In this document: positions 13,790 to 26,019 of the stretch, in pieces
Layout: each line of letters starts with the position of its first letter
Position numbering within the stretch: the stretch's first letter is position 1
From: Progne subis subis
Lineage: Eukaryota > Chordata > Aves > Passeriformes > Hirundinidae
DNA length: 64,000 nt
Reading direction: 5' to 3'
Assembly (NCBI GenBank): GCA_022316685.1
Contig: JAKJHU010000066.1
Span: forward strand, 1,302,001-1,366,000
Notes under the pieces: generated by a model
What the model was told of the DNA's origin: nothing
Database searches by the model: none
What the model saw: the letters and a program-made list of their open reading frames with translations, nothing else
Position numbers and translations under genes: made by a program

Positions 13790-14192
13790 AGCTGAAGGAG
13801 CTGGGTTTGTTTAGCCTGGAGAAAAGGAGGCTTGGGGTGACCTTATCACTCTCTTCAGCTCCCTGACAGGAGGGTGTAGCCAGGTGGGGGTCAGGCTCTG
13901 CCTCCAGGCAGTCACTGACAGGATGAGAAGATATGTGACATGTCCTCAAGCTGCACCAGGGGAGGTTCAGGTTGGACATCAGAATGAACTTTCTTCACTG
14001 AAGGGGTGGTCAAGCATTGGAATAGGCTGCCCGGGGAGTGGTGAAGCCTTCATCCCTAGGAGTGTTCAAAAAAAACAACTGGATGTGGCACTTAGTGCTG
14101 TGGTTTAATTGACATTGTGGTTTTTGGTCAAAGGTTGTACTTGATGATCTTGGAGGTCTTCCAGCCCTTATGACTGTGATTGTATGATTCTA
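13790..14192 (+). mobile_element. CR1 LINE 3' fragment, about 400 bp, sense on plus
   Basis: It reads GCTGGGTTTGTTTAGCCTGG near its start, then GGGTGACCTTATCACTCTCT, GGGGAGGTTCAGGTTGGACA, a GGTGGTCAAGCATTGGAATA segment, and an end of the type TTGATGATCTTGGAGGTCTT followed by an octamer-like tail TGATTGTATGATTCT. This 3' end differs from the GGTCCCTTCCAACCC type of the other fragments, so it is a different CR1 subfamily. Orientation is antisense to CELF2. The short open frames inside are remnants of ORF2, not genes. Confidence 0.93.
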
Positions 14193-15789
14193 AACAGAAC
14201 CTGTCTACTTCTAAGGGGGTAATGAGTAGATCATGTGATATAGCCTGAGTGATACTATTTGGGCAGGGTGCTGCTCCAGCAGCTTGGGATCACCTCCATC
14301 CTACCCAGCCAGTCCACACAGACTCAAAACATGACGGAGAGCAATTACTCAGGGAGTTGGTTTAGGCACAACACTGAATTACAGAGGGGTTAGAGAGCTC
14401 TCATCCAAGTGCTCAGCATTTTCTGGCAGTGGGAATGGGAACCAACAACTGGGGTTGCAGAGCCAGAGGGTGCTGAGATTCAGCCTGAACTCCAAAGGGG
14501 TCTCAAAGGAAATTGCTCCTCAGATCCCTTCCTTCTCTCTTGAGGATGCCACATTTATCCTCTACACCCTAAAGTGCTGAGACTCCCACTGGGAGGCCTG
14601 TAAGGTCTTGATACTGTCCCTTGCAAGGGCCAGTTACTGGAAAGCATCACTTTAAGTGTCACAACTTTTCTCCTGTTTTCCTGTGGCTGGCCTGCCTTTG
14701 CAGGTTTCCCACCACCATTCCCAGCATTTTCATTGCAAATGACAGAGGACTCCCATTTTACCTTTAGCAGGGCTCATGGGTGACTGTCCCACGACAGCAG
14801 CCCTCTACACTTCTCTTTTCCATGACACATGAGGTGGCTTTCCTAATAGGAAATCACTTGCATAAAGTGAACAGGACAGACATAATTTTTCGAACACAGA
14901 ATATCCAATTTCACACACAGCACATAGAACTAAAGGAGATATTGGCCATATAACTGCCAGTCCAGGCAATGCTCTATTTATTTACACAGTGCATTTATTT
15001 ATTTTCATGTCTGTAACCAGACACTACAAACATATACTTGAACACTTCTCCTATATCAAGAGGGAATCCACCTCCATCCTTTGTATTTTTTCTCTTCCAT
15101 CCTCAAAGTATTCGGCAGACAAAAATTAAAATCGTGGTACAAGAAGATTCCAGAGTTAAGACATGCAATTAGCAGCGATACACCCTCTAGCCCTGTAATT
15201 TAAGTATAAAATACTGTAGGAAAACACAAGATACCATTTGTATAACACAACCACAACTGTTCTGAATGGTGGTGCCAGTGGGAGCAGGTGATGACAGGAG
15301 ACAGGATGACTCTGTGCAACCTGCTATGTGGTACCACACTCCACAACACCCTGAGATGTGCATTCAGGTTGTTTAGAAACCACGTGGATCAAGGCATTTA
15401 ACGAAGTTTGGCTGTGTTTTGTCTTTTCCTCTTCTCTCCATTTTCAAACATGAAGCCCCAGTGGTGCAGTGTTTGTCTGCCATATGTTTTCTCTCCTCCT
15501 TCCCTCCCTCTTAAATAAATTTATAAAAAGGCCCACATTACACTTTGGCCACTGTCTCTAGTCAGCAAGAATAAGTACACTTTCCAGCCAAGGGACTTTC
15601 TGGAGAACAGCAACTGCCTTTGGACATGATGCCATTGCTACAGGACTGGAACCAATACAGGACAGACCATCAGCTTAGCTACCCTCCTTGCAGAGATCAA
15701 GGTCATTTGAGGCACCAAGCAGCACTGAGAACAAAAGGGCTATTTTTCTGGCAATAAAATAATTAGGATGAAAAAGTAAATGTACTCAC

Positions 15790-15872
15790 CCCAGGTAAAG
15801 TTTTAATATTGTGCAGTGCATTCTGTGCCTCAAGAGCAGCTTTTCTTGTATAAAATGTTACGAAACAACAAC
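15790..15872 (-). CDS. CELF2: CELF2 coding exon 3 (second half of RRM1)
   Basis: This 83-bp minus-strand exon completes the glycine codon left open by exon 2 and then reads [16 protein letters not shown] followed by [11 protein letters not shown]. Joined to exon 2 it forms the RNP1 octamer KGCCFVTF, the central RNA-contacting beta strand of RRM1, then the second alpha helix of the domain. HNIKTLPG fits CELF2; CELF1 has HNMKVLPG (family knowledge). The acceptor is TTTCATTTCTCTCTATAG before GTTGTTG, with CTAAT and CTCAC branch-site candidates about 30 bases upstream. The donor is CCTGGG/GTGAGTACA, a strong consensus. Length and end phase (0) fit the CELF family, where the next exon starts with ATGCACCA coding for MHH; that exon was not found between 1 and 15789. 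Because 83 is not a multiple of three, skipping it would shift the frame and destroy RRM1. Confidence 0.96.
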
Positions 15873-16682
15873 CTATAGAGAGAAATGAAAAGCTTTCAGA
15901 AATTAGTGAGTATGATTTGTGAGAGTACAATAGGGAGGGAGAAAAAACAGTGGTTGAACAACACATTATGAAAGCTGAAAATGTGAACTATCCTGAGGCG
16001 CCTGAATGACATGAATAAAAGAAAACTTGTATGGTTTAAAATAAAAAGTCCCCCCTGTGCATGGCATCTATAGCACACCTGCATTGTTAGGGAACTGTAA
16101 TCACTTAGAAATTGTTAACCAAAATCCAATTGACTTTGTACATTGTAAATAAGGTTATATTTTTCTGAAGGCTCCCCATTATACTTTGAATATAAGCAAC
16201 ATGGCAGGCTCAAGCAGCAGGAATCCATTCTTATATCCCAAGCAGAAAATCAGGCTAGAGCAGGACCTTATTTAAAGGGCCTTATACAAAAGAGCTAAGG
16301 TTAGTTCTCCCTTTTCTTTGAAACCAGGCAGGACTGTAGGTGGAACACTCATCTCAGTTTCAAGAATGAAAAATAGGCTACAGGTGAATTTGCCACAGCT
16401 GGGATAGTGGAGGCTGCTGATGGCTGACAGCATTAAGGGAGGCTCTGCTCTCCCTACATCTGCTGAATTTTCAGTAAAGCAGGTGGTTTTAGTTGCCTTA
16501 ATCCAGTGGTTTCCCTTTTGACAGCATGGTCCAGCCAGGTGGTGCGTGGGACCAAACATGGGTTGCTGTCACTTTGTCCACTGCAAACATGTAAAGCAGC
16601 TTTTGCTGCAGCACACAACCCAGGCAGCTCAACACCAGCCCCAGGGTGAGGTCAGGACTCACAGGCAGATCCTCAGGGAAGA

Positions 16683-16772
16683 GCTATAATGTCACAGGCA
16701 GGGGACAAAAAGCAAGGATCAGGGTTTGCTATAATGTCACAGGCAGGGGACAAAAAGCAAGGATCAGGGTTT
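16683..16772. repeat. Perfect 45-bp tandem duplication (2 copies)
   Basis: Two identical 45-bp units, 16683-16727 and 16728-16772, each starting GCTATAATGTCACAGGCAGG and ending GATCAGGGTTT. The sequence after the second copy (GCCTGTAATG) resembles the start of a third unit with changes. No mismatches between copies implies a recent event or a collapsed longer array. Confidence 0.97.
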
Positions 16773-19559
16773 GCCTGTAATGCCCCACAGCAATGAAGTC
16801 TGTTTCTTGAAAGATGAGATGTTTGCTGCAGATGAGGTGTTTGGTGACCCAGCTGCTATGGGGAGAGGAAAAACATTCTGGGCAAGGCTGGTTGGGGGGC
16901 AGAGGTGGCTCCTGAAGTAAAAACCTACTTCACATGAAACAGGATGATGCAGGTCTTACAGATGAATCAGAAAACAATCCTGTTCTCTTAATCACAGTTA
17001 GAGATTTGCTCCAACTCCAGAGAAATGTCAAAACCAATCAGTAAATAAAAGAAACCCTGGCTCATGAGCCTTGGTGCTCCTTTGGAGCGTGACATAGATA
17101 AAATAATCTGTGCTTCAGGCAGTGAGCAAAGATGATGCTTGTATCAGCTCCCTAATGCTGGCCAAGGTGAAACATCCCAGCCCACCTGACATGCCTGCTT
17201 GTGTTCAACCCTACAGCATCTCCATAATGGCAAAGGACATGAGGAGAAGGTGTGCACAGCAGCACACAGCAAACATTGCAGTAACCATGAGGATGTGGCC
17301 CACTTTGGAAGGAAGGACTGAATCCAGAACAGCCCCTCCACTGTCCCTTGCATGGCTCAAGCTGTGCATGGCATTGGGAATGCTCCCTCTGGCTCTGCAG
17401 CCAGGACAGTGACAACCATTTCCTTGGTAACAAGCAAAGGTGACCATGTATTCCCAGCTGGAACACAGCAAGTTTATCCCTAATACACAGAATCACTTGC
17501 AGGCACAGCAAAACATGGGGAGGCAAGTAATGCAGACTTAACACAGCTGAGAGGAACATTTTTCATACTGCCAACAGGTTCTTTAAAATTTCACACTTTA
17601 TGATGGAGCTGGTTTAGTAATTATTTCAGTAAGCGAACATTGTTCACAGGGATGTGTGCTAGAGACAGGCACAGCCTGTTAAGGTTTATGTTTCCTGAAA
17701 GTGTTTCTAAACCTTCTGTTTCACTGGAAAATTCTGAAAATCTGAATTCTTCTACTCCAGATGAAAATTAGAAAAACATTCCAAATTTGTGACAACTAAT
17801 AGTGTGATTTTCATACAATATGGCAATATTTATCTATCCTGTCAGCCAGCTCCAAGTCTGTCTTCTACTGTTTCTTCTTTTGGTTTATTAGTTTTTTAAT
17901 ATAAGACTTTTTAACCAGGGGAGAGGGTTCAGAGGGGAAGATACCAATACAGCTTTGCAATTGCCATGTCCTTTTCCATGGTCCTGAAGAGTTTCATTTT
18001 AGATTTCAGCTCTGTGGGTTCATTCTGATAAGGAGAAATGTGAAATCTATTGGTTTATCATTCTTGGCACCACTTGAAAGATCTGCAGTTGAAAGATGAA
18101 TATGCTGTGAAATACCCTTTAACTGGTCATTTTTGGGAAGTAATAGCTCAGGAGAGAAAAATGTTTCTGTGAACTAGGGCCGGAAGAAACAGTAGCTTAA
18201 TGGGAAACGTGCAGACGTTTCACGCAGGTCATCAGACCTTGACAAAAATAGAGACTTCTAAGCTCACAGACTGACACATCTGAAAATGCATATGGATAAA
18301 ATTGTTCTCAGCATGCATTTGGCTCATATCTTCTCAAATAAAACAAACCCCACAACAAGAGCTGGTTTGCTGCGGTTTGAGGGGGTATGGACACTCACTC
18401 ATGGACACCTGAATTTAAAGGTATCTGCTACAAAGGTGAGGACTGGACTCAAAAAAGAAAAAAAGACAACAGAGAGGAACAGAAAAGGTAATAGTCCATG
18501 TTTCCCCAAGGAAATGCTGTAGCTCAGCATTTGGATTTTCCAGAGGTGCTGCAGCCATGTTACACAAACTGCATTGAAGATTTTCCAGTGTAAAATCTTT
18601 TTGGGTCAGTAGATAGAAAAAGGACCTAATTCAGGTTTTTTTCTGCAGGAATATTGGTGGGGAAGTTGCCTGTGTAATAGGACAGGGCTAATCTGTGCTT
18701 TAAGACTGGTAGCTGTCCCCTGCTGAAAGGCAAAGAGGCAATGACCTTCCTTCCTCCATTTTACTAAAGAAAATGTAATACTGCCAAAGATAAACAAGTG
18801 GCCCAGCTGTAAAAGAAAAAATACGTTTCCTACTGAAAGAAAATTAAAAAATAGAACCCTCCCCTTCAGGCCCCATGCATATATAACCTTTGTTTCATCA
18901 CCAACAAACCTGACAGCAGCTTGAACCACAACTAGGCTTTTCTGACATCCAAATAACTCAGAGCCTGGCAGTGATAACCTTCTCCCCTCCTAAGGACAGG
19001 ACAAGTCAGGACAACTTAAAAGGTGAATTGCTTTGTGGACATGGTCCACAACTCAACAGCCTGAAATACAGCCCAGTTTAACTCCACATGTGTTAGTGTA
19101 TTCTTGCCCACAGGCAGAGGAGCTCATGATGCCAGTCAGTGCCTCCAGAGCAGCAAATCTCCCACGCTCTGCTAAGCTGGTTGTGCTCTACTTGGAACAG
19201 TATTTACTACAGCGTAAGGCATTTCTTCTTTGTACCTTGAAAAAAATGCTGAATGAATCATGCAGATCCCTACAGTCCCTTAAGGACATCGGCTACAACT
19301 TCATGGCTATCCTGCCAGATGCTTGAACAGACTGGATAAAACCTGCCACTCCATGCTGCTCAGCGTTTAATGGCAACAAACGGGATGCCTGAGAAACAAC
19401 AGCAGAAAACAGCCCTACTACTCAAGGCCTCTGACGAGCAAACACTGCAGTGTGGACACGACAATGCTCAACTTCAACACCTCATTAAAAAACGGGAAAA
19501 GATCTCTTACTTCATCTTGTTTTCACTCTGTCTCTCTCTTATCCTCCTCCCCCTTTCGC

Positions 19560-19587
19560 TTTTTTTTTTTTTTTTTTTTTCTTTTTT
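19560..19587. repeat. Poly(T) run
   Basis: T-run of about 21 bases, one C, then six T. Confidence 0.95.
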
Positions 19588-19643
19588 CAAAGGAAATTTA
19601 GTGTCAGAGAAAGACCTCAAGGTTCCAGCCATTGGGAGAGAGT

Positions 19644-19677
19644 TGACACATTCAATTCTCCGTGACACATTCAATTC
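19644..19677. repeat. 15-bp direct repeat, 19-bp period
   Basis: TGACACATTCAATTC occurs at 19644-19658 and 19663-19677 with four bases between. Confidence 0.92.
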
Positions 19678-20677
19678 ACAAGCCCTTGCTCAGGCTGCCA
19701 AAGGCACCAATTAGCACCAGTGGTAGAGATTTTATTTATTTAATTTCCACACAAACCTGTTTAGCAAGACAGTGACAGGGATAAACAGCCTCATGTATGG
19801 CTAGAAACAGCTTTACGTGAGTCATTGTCAAAGATGACAGCAACGGATTACTGGAATCAAGCCATGGATTCACTGAAACCATAATTTAAAAGTGAGGAAT
19901 GGGAAAAAGATCAAGTGGTGAGGACTTTCACACCACAGTAGCCATGGTTTTCTGCTGACAGTGAACTTGGGTTTCTGGAGGACTTTGTGGAACTACAACA
20001 AATTGCGGTTTTCACTATGAAACTTCAAGAAATGGCATTCCTCCTGTAAGCAAGAGGATTTTTTCAAAGAGCTGTGACCCCATGCAATGGGGCTTCTCCT
20101 CCCATGTGACTTTCACTCTATGATCCAAATTTCCCTCCCATCAGAGCAGTCATGGTTTTGTTAGGCTGCAAGATCCAGCTCTATGACATCTCCAGGAGCT
20201 CTGCCATGCCATTACTTTCATCACTTTCTCCACTCCCAGTCCAAATACAGACTAATTATGGTGTGAGAGCTGTTTACATTTGTAATTTCGAGCAACTGAC
20301 AAAGGGAAGCTCTCCTCCACTTGAAGATGTGGCTTACACGGTCCTCGTTGGCATTTGATGGCACTGGGATCTGTGTAAGAGGCTTAATCTCTCAGCCAGG
20401 ATTTCATGCCTGAATGAATAAGCAACCTCCATCTTGCTTTGGGTGAGAAAAAGTCTTTTAAAGCTCCCTAGACTGAATAGACAATTCCTGCGTTAAAGTT
20501 ACCAAGAATTACACATGTGCATCTATATGAGAAAATAACTCTTGGATGTGGACAGGAATTAAAACATGTTCCACAAGATGCTCTGAGGTTTTGATTTGCT
20601 TGAAGAAAAATATTCTGCAATCTCCCAAGCCTGAAAATTTAACTTTCAGGAATTTAAAGAGAAAAGATACAGGAGGG

Positions 20678-20733
20678 AAAAAAAAAAAAAGAAAAAAAAG
20701 AAAAAAAAAGAAAAAAAAAAAAAAAAAAAAAAA
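20678..20733. repeat. A-rich run with isolated G
   Basis: 56 bases of A interrupted by three single G bases, which generates meaningless Lys- or Phe-rich frames. Confidence 0.96.
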
Positions 20734-22656
20734 GCCCAACCCACATTTATCAGTCTGATATATTAGTTTCTTTAGTTTTCAACTGTCAAAATTTGTCAGT
20801 TTGGATCTCTCCTGTGTTGTGCATATTATCACCTGCTGCCAGTACCTGAACCCTGACCATGGGTATAGAAATACAAGAGCTTATCAGGGGGCCTGCAAAG
20901 CCTGCAACAACTTGAAAGTATGAAATTTGCTTTACCTTCTAGACTAATAAAATAAACACTTCAAAACAGCTATAATGATTATCTGATGATTGAACTCAGT
21001 ATTCTTTTAGCAAGTAATGGAATCCTGGCAGACAAATTCAATTCAAAATACATTCACATTCAGGACATCAACAAAGTCATCATGTTGTGAATTGAAAATT
21101 CCTTTAAAGGCTGTGTTTGAATTCTAAGGGGCTGACAGATCAAGGGACTGAAGGCCCTGGAAGGCTAAATGAGTGAAGTCCTGCTATGTTTCTTTCTTTC
21201 TGTGAATGAAGCTCACTTTTGTGTGTGCATTTGCAAGCAGAACAGGTGCTGGCTTCATACAAGCCTGGAATCTCAATGGGGACAGTAGCTTCTTGTCAAT
21301 CTAGCACAGTTCAAGCTAGTTTAAGTTAAGGAGGATTTCTTATTCTGTTTGTTTTTTTTTTTTTTTCCCCTCCACTCCAAATGTTTCTCTCCTGATTTCC
21401 ACATTCACTCATCCACCACCAAAATTTAAACACTACACTAATACAGGGCAGCCTTTAACAAGGTCTCTTGCATTCCAGCCATCCACCTGAACCCTGGAAA
21501 ATGTGCTCTGTACATCACAAAAAGCTGCCTGAACAGTGCTATTTGCAACCAAACACACCATGACCTGCAATGTCATTTTCCAAAAGCCAAAGAAGACATT
21601 AAAATCTCCTTTCCACTAAAGCCACTGAGGAGACCTGTTGCTACAACGAGTTCAGGTGTGTGGTTGGGCAATGAGACTTTTCACTTTGCTTACATTTTAT
21701 GCAGTGGAATGGGAGCCTTGCCTGGCATTTATACAGATGTTAGTGCAATTGCCTAACCTGCACTGAAGACACTGATCTAGTATCAGGTGGTTCAAGTCTT
21801 AGAGATTTTGATTGGGTGGTTCCATACAAAACCAGCGAAAACCTTGAACTGTCTGAATAGCAAATACATCCATTCCTGACAAAGACACCCAGAAATAAAA
21901 ATCCAATTATTTTTAAAACTCTGCCTATCAGAAGAAGAAGGTGTCTAAGGCAGGGATATGTTTGGATTCCTACCTGCACCATCCTCATGCTCTATTGTCT
22001 ATGGAGTCATGGGAGAGTAAGATGGAAAGGATTCAGTCCTGAAGCCATCCCTGATAGAATTGCCGAATACAGCAGAAACCAACCTCTAATGATGCCGCCT
22101 CCCAATTAGCTCAGGTTTGCTAATAGTTTGATATAATTGGCACCCTGACGGAAACCGTATTATCAGTCCTGTCACCAGCCAAGAAACCTCACTGCCACTC
22201 TAATGACAGCACATATTATAGCGATGCCACTTCTAATATTATTACATTAGCTGAAGGTAGGCAAAGGCTCACATGTGAGAAGTATTCACAGCTGGGACAT
22301 GCCAAATTCTACCCTGTGCTCTATTTTTCCTCCTGGTTACAGCATTCATGGTGCCAGTGCCCAGCTCCAGAGTGGCCCGCATCGCACCGCTTGCATTACA
22401 GCACAAATGCTCCAGTCTGGTAACAGCCCCGCAAATGGCCAGTGAAAAATGATCCCACGGAGCTCAATTTTTTCTCTCCATGCCTTGCAAGGTATGACGG
22501 CCTTTCTGTTAATTGGCCACAAGTCCTAGTTTGCTGTCAGCCTTCAGCTGCACGGGGGAGCTCTTTTGGAGGAGTCGCACTCTGTCATTCCTGTACCCTT
22601 GTGAATACAAATGCTCTCTATAAATGTCCTCTGCCTACAAAATGGAAGTGTTGGGG

Positions 22657-22726
22657 TTTTTTTTTCCCTCTTTTTTTTTTTTTTTTATTCCCCTCCCCCC
22701 CCCTTTTTTTTTCCTCTCCCTTTTTT
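22657..22726. repeat. Pyrimidine (T/C) tract
   Basis: About 70 bases almost entirely T and C, including a T-run of 16 and a C-run of 9. On the transcribed strand it reads as a purine tract. Confidence 0.94.
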
Positions 22727-23167
22727 GACCTAGATTAAATTTGCTGCATTTTCAAGCCTTTTGGGAAAGCAACTAAGAACTAATATGCACTGGTTCATGT
22801 CCCACAACACTTCCCTACCCATTATTATGTAAATTTTGACTAAAGTGCGACACAGATAGAAAAGATATCAAGGGCAAAATTGCCAGAATCTACTTTTCTT
22901 GCTCTCTGAAATAAGCCACTTATATTAAACAGTTTTGAATGGCTAATAGCTGTACAAGTATCTGAAGAATTTCAATGTACAATTTTTCATATAGGACAAT
23001 GACAGCTTTTGCAAATTCCTGAACTCTTCTGCTGCCAGTGTAATGACTAGGAAGCGAGTGGCCAGCATGCTGGAACTCTCTGTTTTACTTCTGAAGGAAT
23101 GGGCCAACTTCCACACCTGCAGCTTGGCAACACTCATATGATATCTGCACTAGATGGTGATAAAGGA

Positions 23168-23172
<5 letters not shown>

Positions 23173-23199
<27 letters not shown>
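23173..23199. repeat. Poly(A) run
   Basis: 27 consecutive A bases. Confidence 0.96.
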
Positions 23200-23200
<1 letters not shown>

Positions 23201-25046
23201 CAAAAAGCAGATGCGATGCAGAATTAGATGCTATACATGGTGGCAGGGTAAATAAATACACATAAATCAGGTTTATAGCATCAAGGCAATTTTATATCAT
23301 TACAAACTGATCTATCACTAAAGAAACCATCCCTGTGTGCTGGGATATAAGCTGAGCTTTATTGGTCTGGGCTGAGCAGTGGATGAGAGACATTGCAACA
23401 TAAACTCAGGAAGTGCTGTGAAGACAGAGCTGAGCAGTCAGTGGCACTAAAACTGCACATCAGCACTGCATCAACACCCTGATCTGCAGGCGGCCTGGCC
23501 TGGAATGTTCCTCCTTTGCCAGCCCGTCCAAGCAACCAGCCAGTGTAAATCCCTAGGGAAAACCATGGAGATGGATGGCAGTGAGCCAACCAACATCAGT
23601 GGGAAAATCAAAGCAGCAGCTCAGTGTCTCCTGTCGAGTTCACAGTTTGGTCCATTCACATTTCTAGATCTCAGGGGTGGAGAGTCATTGAGATCTTATA
23701 CATCAGTCCATATGGGTTACAATAAAAACTGCTTGTCAGAGCTTTTTGGACAAGAAAGTCTCAAGGAAGTAGGACAGCAGGTGGAGAAGGTGGGGAAATG
23801 GCATTCCAGCCTCTAGGTCTGTGAGGGGCAGTCCCATGGAAAGTTACAGCACTTTCCACTTGTAAAATAAAGGAAAAAAATATACCAAAAATACAGGATT
23901 TTTTTTTCAAACTTGAAATAGTTTTAAACATGGTCTGTCACTATGTAGATGTATCAAGAAAGAAATCTTGAAACTGGGGAGACATCAAAATGAAACAACA
24001 AAAAATGAAAATATAAATGATTATGTATTTCTTATACTGTCTTCTTGAAATTTCCCCTTTACCTTTTCTTTCTCCTTTTCCTTCTTATTCTTGCACTAAT
24101 GCTCCTTAATCTTTAATTCATTTCCTTCTTCCCTCAAATAAATTTTTATTCTTTTCTCCATAGCAGATGGTTGTTGTTTCCCTTTTCTTTGGCTAGATAA
24201 TAATTACTGACTTGAGTTTACTGGCTTTAAAATGAATTAACATGTCCGCTATAAAAGTTAACCCCTAAGTCTGACCATCTGCTATATACATCTTTGGATG
24301 CAGTAGAGAAAGAGGGTTCAGAGAACATACGCTAAAAAAAACGGAAATGCAAAATTAAGATGTCCTCCCTTACTAATCCGTTCTTGCAGCAGAAAACTGC
24401 TGTGACACTGTATTTCAGTTCAAAAACACTCTACAAAGATCATGTTTACATAAATTAACATAGGCAGAGACACATCTTCCCCTGATGTCATTTCAAAAGC
24501 CCCATTGTCTCAAACCCTGGCACTCACTAGTAGCAAATCAAACTTCCCAGCACACATGTTTTATAGTCATGGATTTCCTTCTATTTTTTCTTTCATTTGA
24601 ATGCTTGAGAAAGATCTCTGAAAACTGGCTTTTCCTGATAAGACTTCCAGATCACTGCTCTGATGAAACCTCTAATTGAACTGTGACTCCTGAGATGCCA
24701 TTTGAGTCCTAGTTCAACTAGGAGGCAACTCTGTAGGGAAAAATATACTCAGAATAGATGAGCTTTACCATAAAATTACCCCTTCAAAAGAATCAAATCT
24801 TTGAGAGTTATTTGCAATTTATAAACTTTCCCTATGAAAAAGCCCATGTTCTGTACTGGAAATTATCTTCACTGATTAAATGCCAAAGGCATCCTAGTTT
24901 GCATCAGGCAGAGCAGGTCAGTGGAGGTGATCCTTGCCCTCTGCTCAGCCCTGCTGAGACATGTATGGGGTTCTGGATCTTCTTCTTTTTCCCTAGTAAA
25001 GAGATGCGGACATACTGGAGGCTGCCGAGTGAAGGACCATGGAAAT

Positions 25047-25444
25047 GAGGAAGGGTCTGGAGCATCTCTCATACGAGAAGTAACTGAGAGAGTTGGGACC
25101 GCTCAGCCTGGAGAAGAAAACATTGGAGGAAGTAAAGAAGATAGAGCCTTCTAAGTGGTCCAGTGACAGGACAAGAGGCCATGGCCACAAAATAAAATAC
25201 AGGAAATTCCATTTAAAAATAAGGAATGACATTTTTATTCTAAGAGTGATCAAACACTGCCATGGTTTGCCCAAAACAGGTTGTGGATTCTCTCCATCCT
25301 TGGAGATATTAAAATCATGCCTGGACACAGCTTTGAGAAACCTGCTGAGGATGTCCCTGCTTTGAGCTGGGGTTGGATAAGGTGAATAAGGTTGGATAAG
25401 GTAAGAGTTTCTTTCTGACCTCAGCCAACTTGTGATTCTGTGAA
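25047..25444 (+). mobile_element. CR1 LINE 3' fragment, about 400 bp
   Basis: It starts AAGGGTCTGGAGCATCTCTC, continues with GAGAGTTGGGACCGCTCAGC and CTGGAGAAGAAAAC, has the AGTGACAGGACAAGAGGCCA block, and ends with a diverged tail GTGATTCTGTGA. All blocks are in CR1 order on the plus strand, antisense to CELF2. Near the end a GGTTGGATAAGGT unit is duplicated (25371-25383 and 25390-25402). The open frames here are decayed ORF2. Confidence 0.9.
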
Positions 25445-25688
25445 ATGGCAATGAAGGAATTTAACTGGCTTCTGACAACATCCCTCCTAACACAGCTTAA
25501 CTTCCCCCGAAATATATGACAAGCTTATTTAACTCTACCATACAACACGAGTTAAATTACTGTTTTATTGTTGTACCCATCAGTTGGGAACCAGCTCTCA
25601 TTCACTAGCAAATTTCACATACTAGATGAGTTTTTTCATATCAAGGAATTATTTTTTTTTTCTTTTTTTAAAGAAACAGAATCAGAGA

Positions 25689-26019
25689 TCTTATAGCACC
25701 TTCTAGTACCTAAAGAGGACCAGGATATTGCTGGAGAGAGACTTTGACAAGGGTGTGTAGTGATAGGACAAGGGAGAATCACTTCAAAACTGAAAGAGGG
25801 CAGGTTTCAGTAGGGTATAAGGAAGAAATTCTTTATTGTGTGGGCAGTGAGACAGAGGAACAGGTTGCTCAGAGAACCTGAGAAATGCTGTAAGTGTTCA
25901 AGGTTAGACTGGCCTCGAGCAACCTGCTAGTGGAAGGTGTCCCTGCTCATGACAGGGTGGTTGGAATAAGATGATTTTTAATGCCCCTTTCAACCCAAAA
26001 CATTTAATGCTTCTATGAC
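25689..26019 (+). mobile_element. CR1 LINE 3' fragment, about 330 bp
   Basis: It begins CTTATAGCACCTTCTAGTAC, then GTGTAGTGATAGGACAAGGG, a GGAAGAAATTCTTTATTGTG block, CTAGTGGAAGGTGTCCCTGC, and a diverged terminus CCCCTTTCAACCCAAAACAT ending in GCTTCTATGAC. It has the same orientation as the fragment 245 bp to its left but repeats the same CR1 region, so it is a separate insertion rather than a continuation. Confidence 0.92.

Larger units (their letters stand above)
1..15789 (-). other. CELF2: CELF2 intron downstream of exon 3 (5' part, continues beyond the window)
   Basis: About 15.8 kb of the intron after exon 3, starting with the strong donor GTGAGTACA at 15789. It contains CR1 fragments at 5471-5571, 6539-6846 and 13790-14192, a TA microsatellite (10671-10691), long poly(T) and poly(A) runs (9403-9495, 13488-13528), an A/C-rich tract (8375-8464), short tandem duplications (1698-1739, 10239-10277) and a CpG cluster at 797-870. 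The stretches between these (1-796, 871-5470, 6847-8374, 9496-13487, 14193-15789) are AT-rich with no recognised gene. Exon 4 of CELF2 was not found, so the intron extends past position 1. Confidence 0.9.

Noticed and set aside
13884..14108. Plus-strand frame of 74 codons
   Set aside because: It lies inside the CR1 fragment 13790-14192 and corresponds to its 3' region, not a host gene.
1..15789. CELF2 exon 4 (MHHPIQMKPAD-type sequence) within the downstream intron
   Set aside because: Scanned the minus strand for the corresponding sequence and found no match, so it should be outside the window.
15763..15966. Longer open frame around exon 3
   Set aside because: Residues on either side of CCFVTF...LPG are intron read-through; the AG acceptor at 15873-15874 and GT donor at 15788-15789 define the exon.
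16683..16772. CRISPR-like direct repeat
   Set aside because: The two units are adjacent without spacers, and the window is vertebrate nuclear DNA.
17152..17559. 135-codon minus-strand frame with Cys, Leu and His
   Set aside because: No domain or homologue is recognised, no splice or promoter context is visible, and the length is within chance expectation for a 64-kb window.
24993..25451. 152-codon minus-strand frame
   Set aside because: It lies over a plus-strand CR1 fragment, so it is an antisense shadow of transposon sequence.
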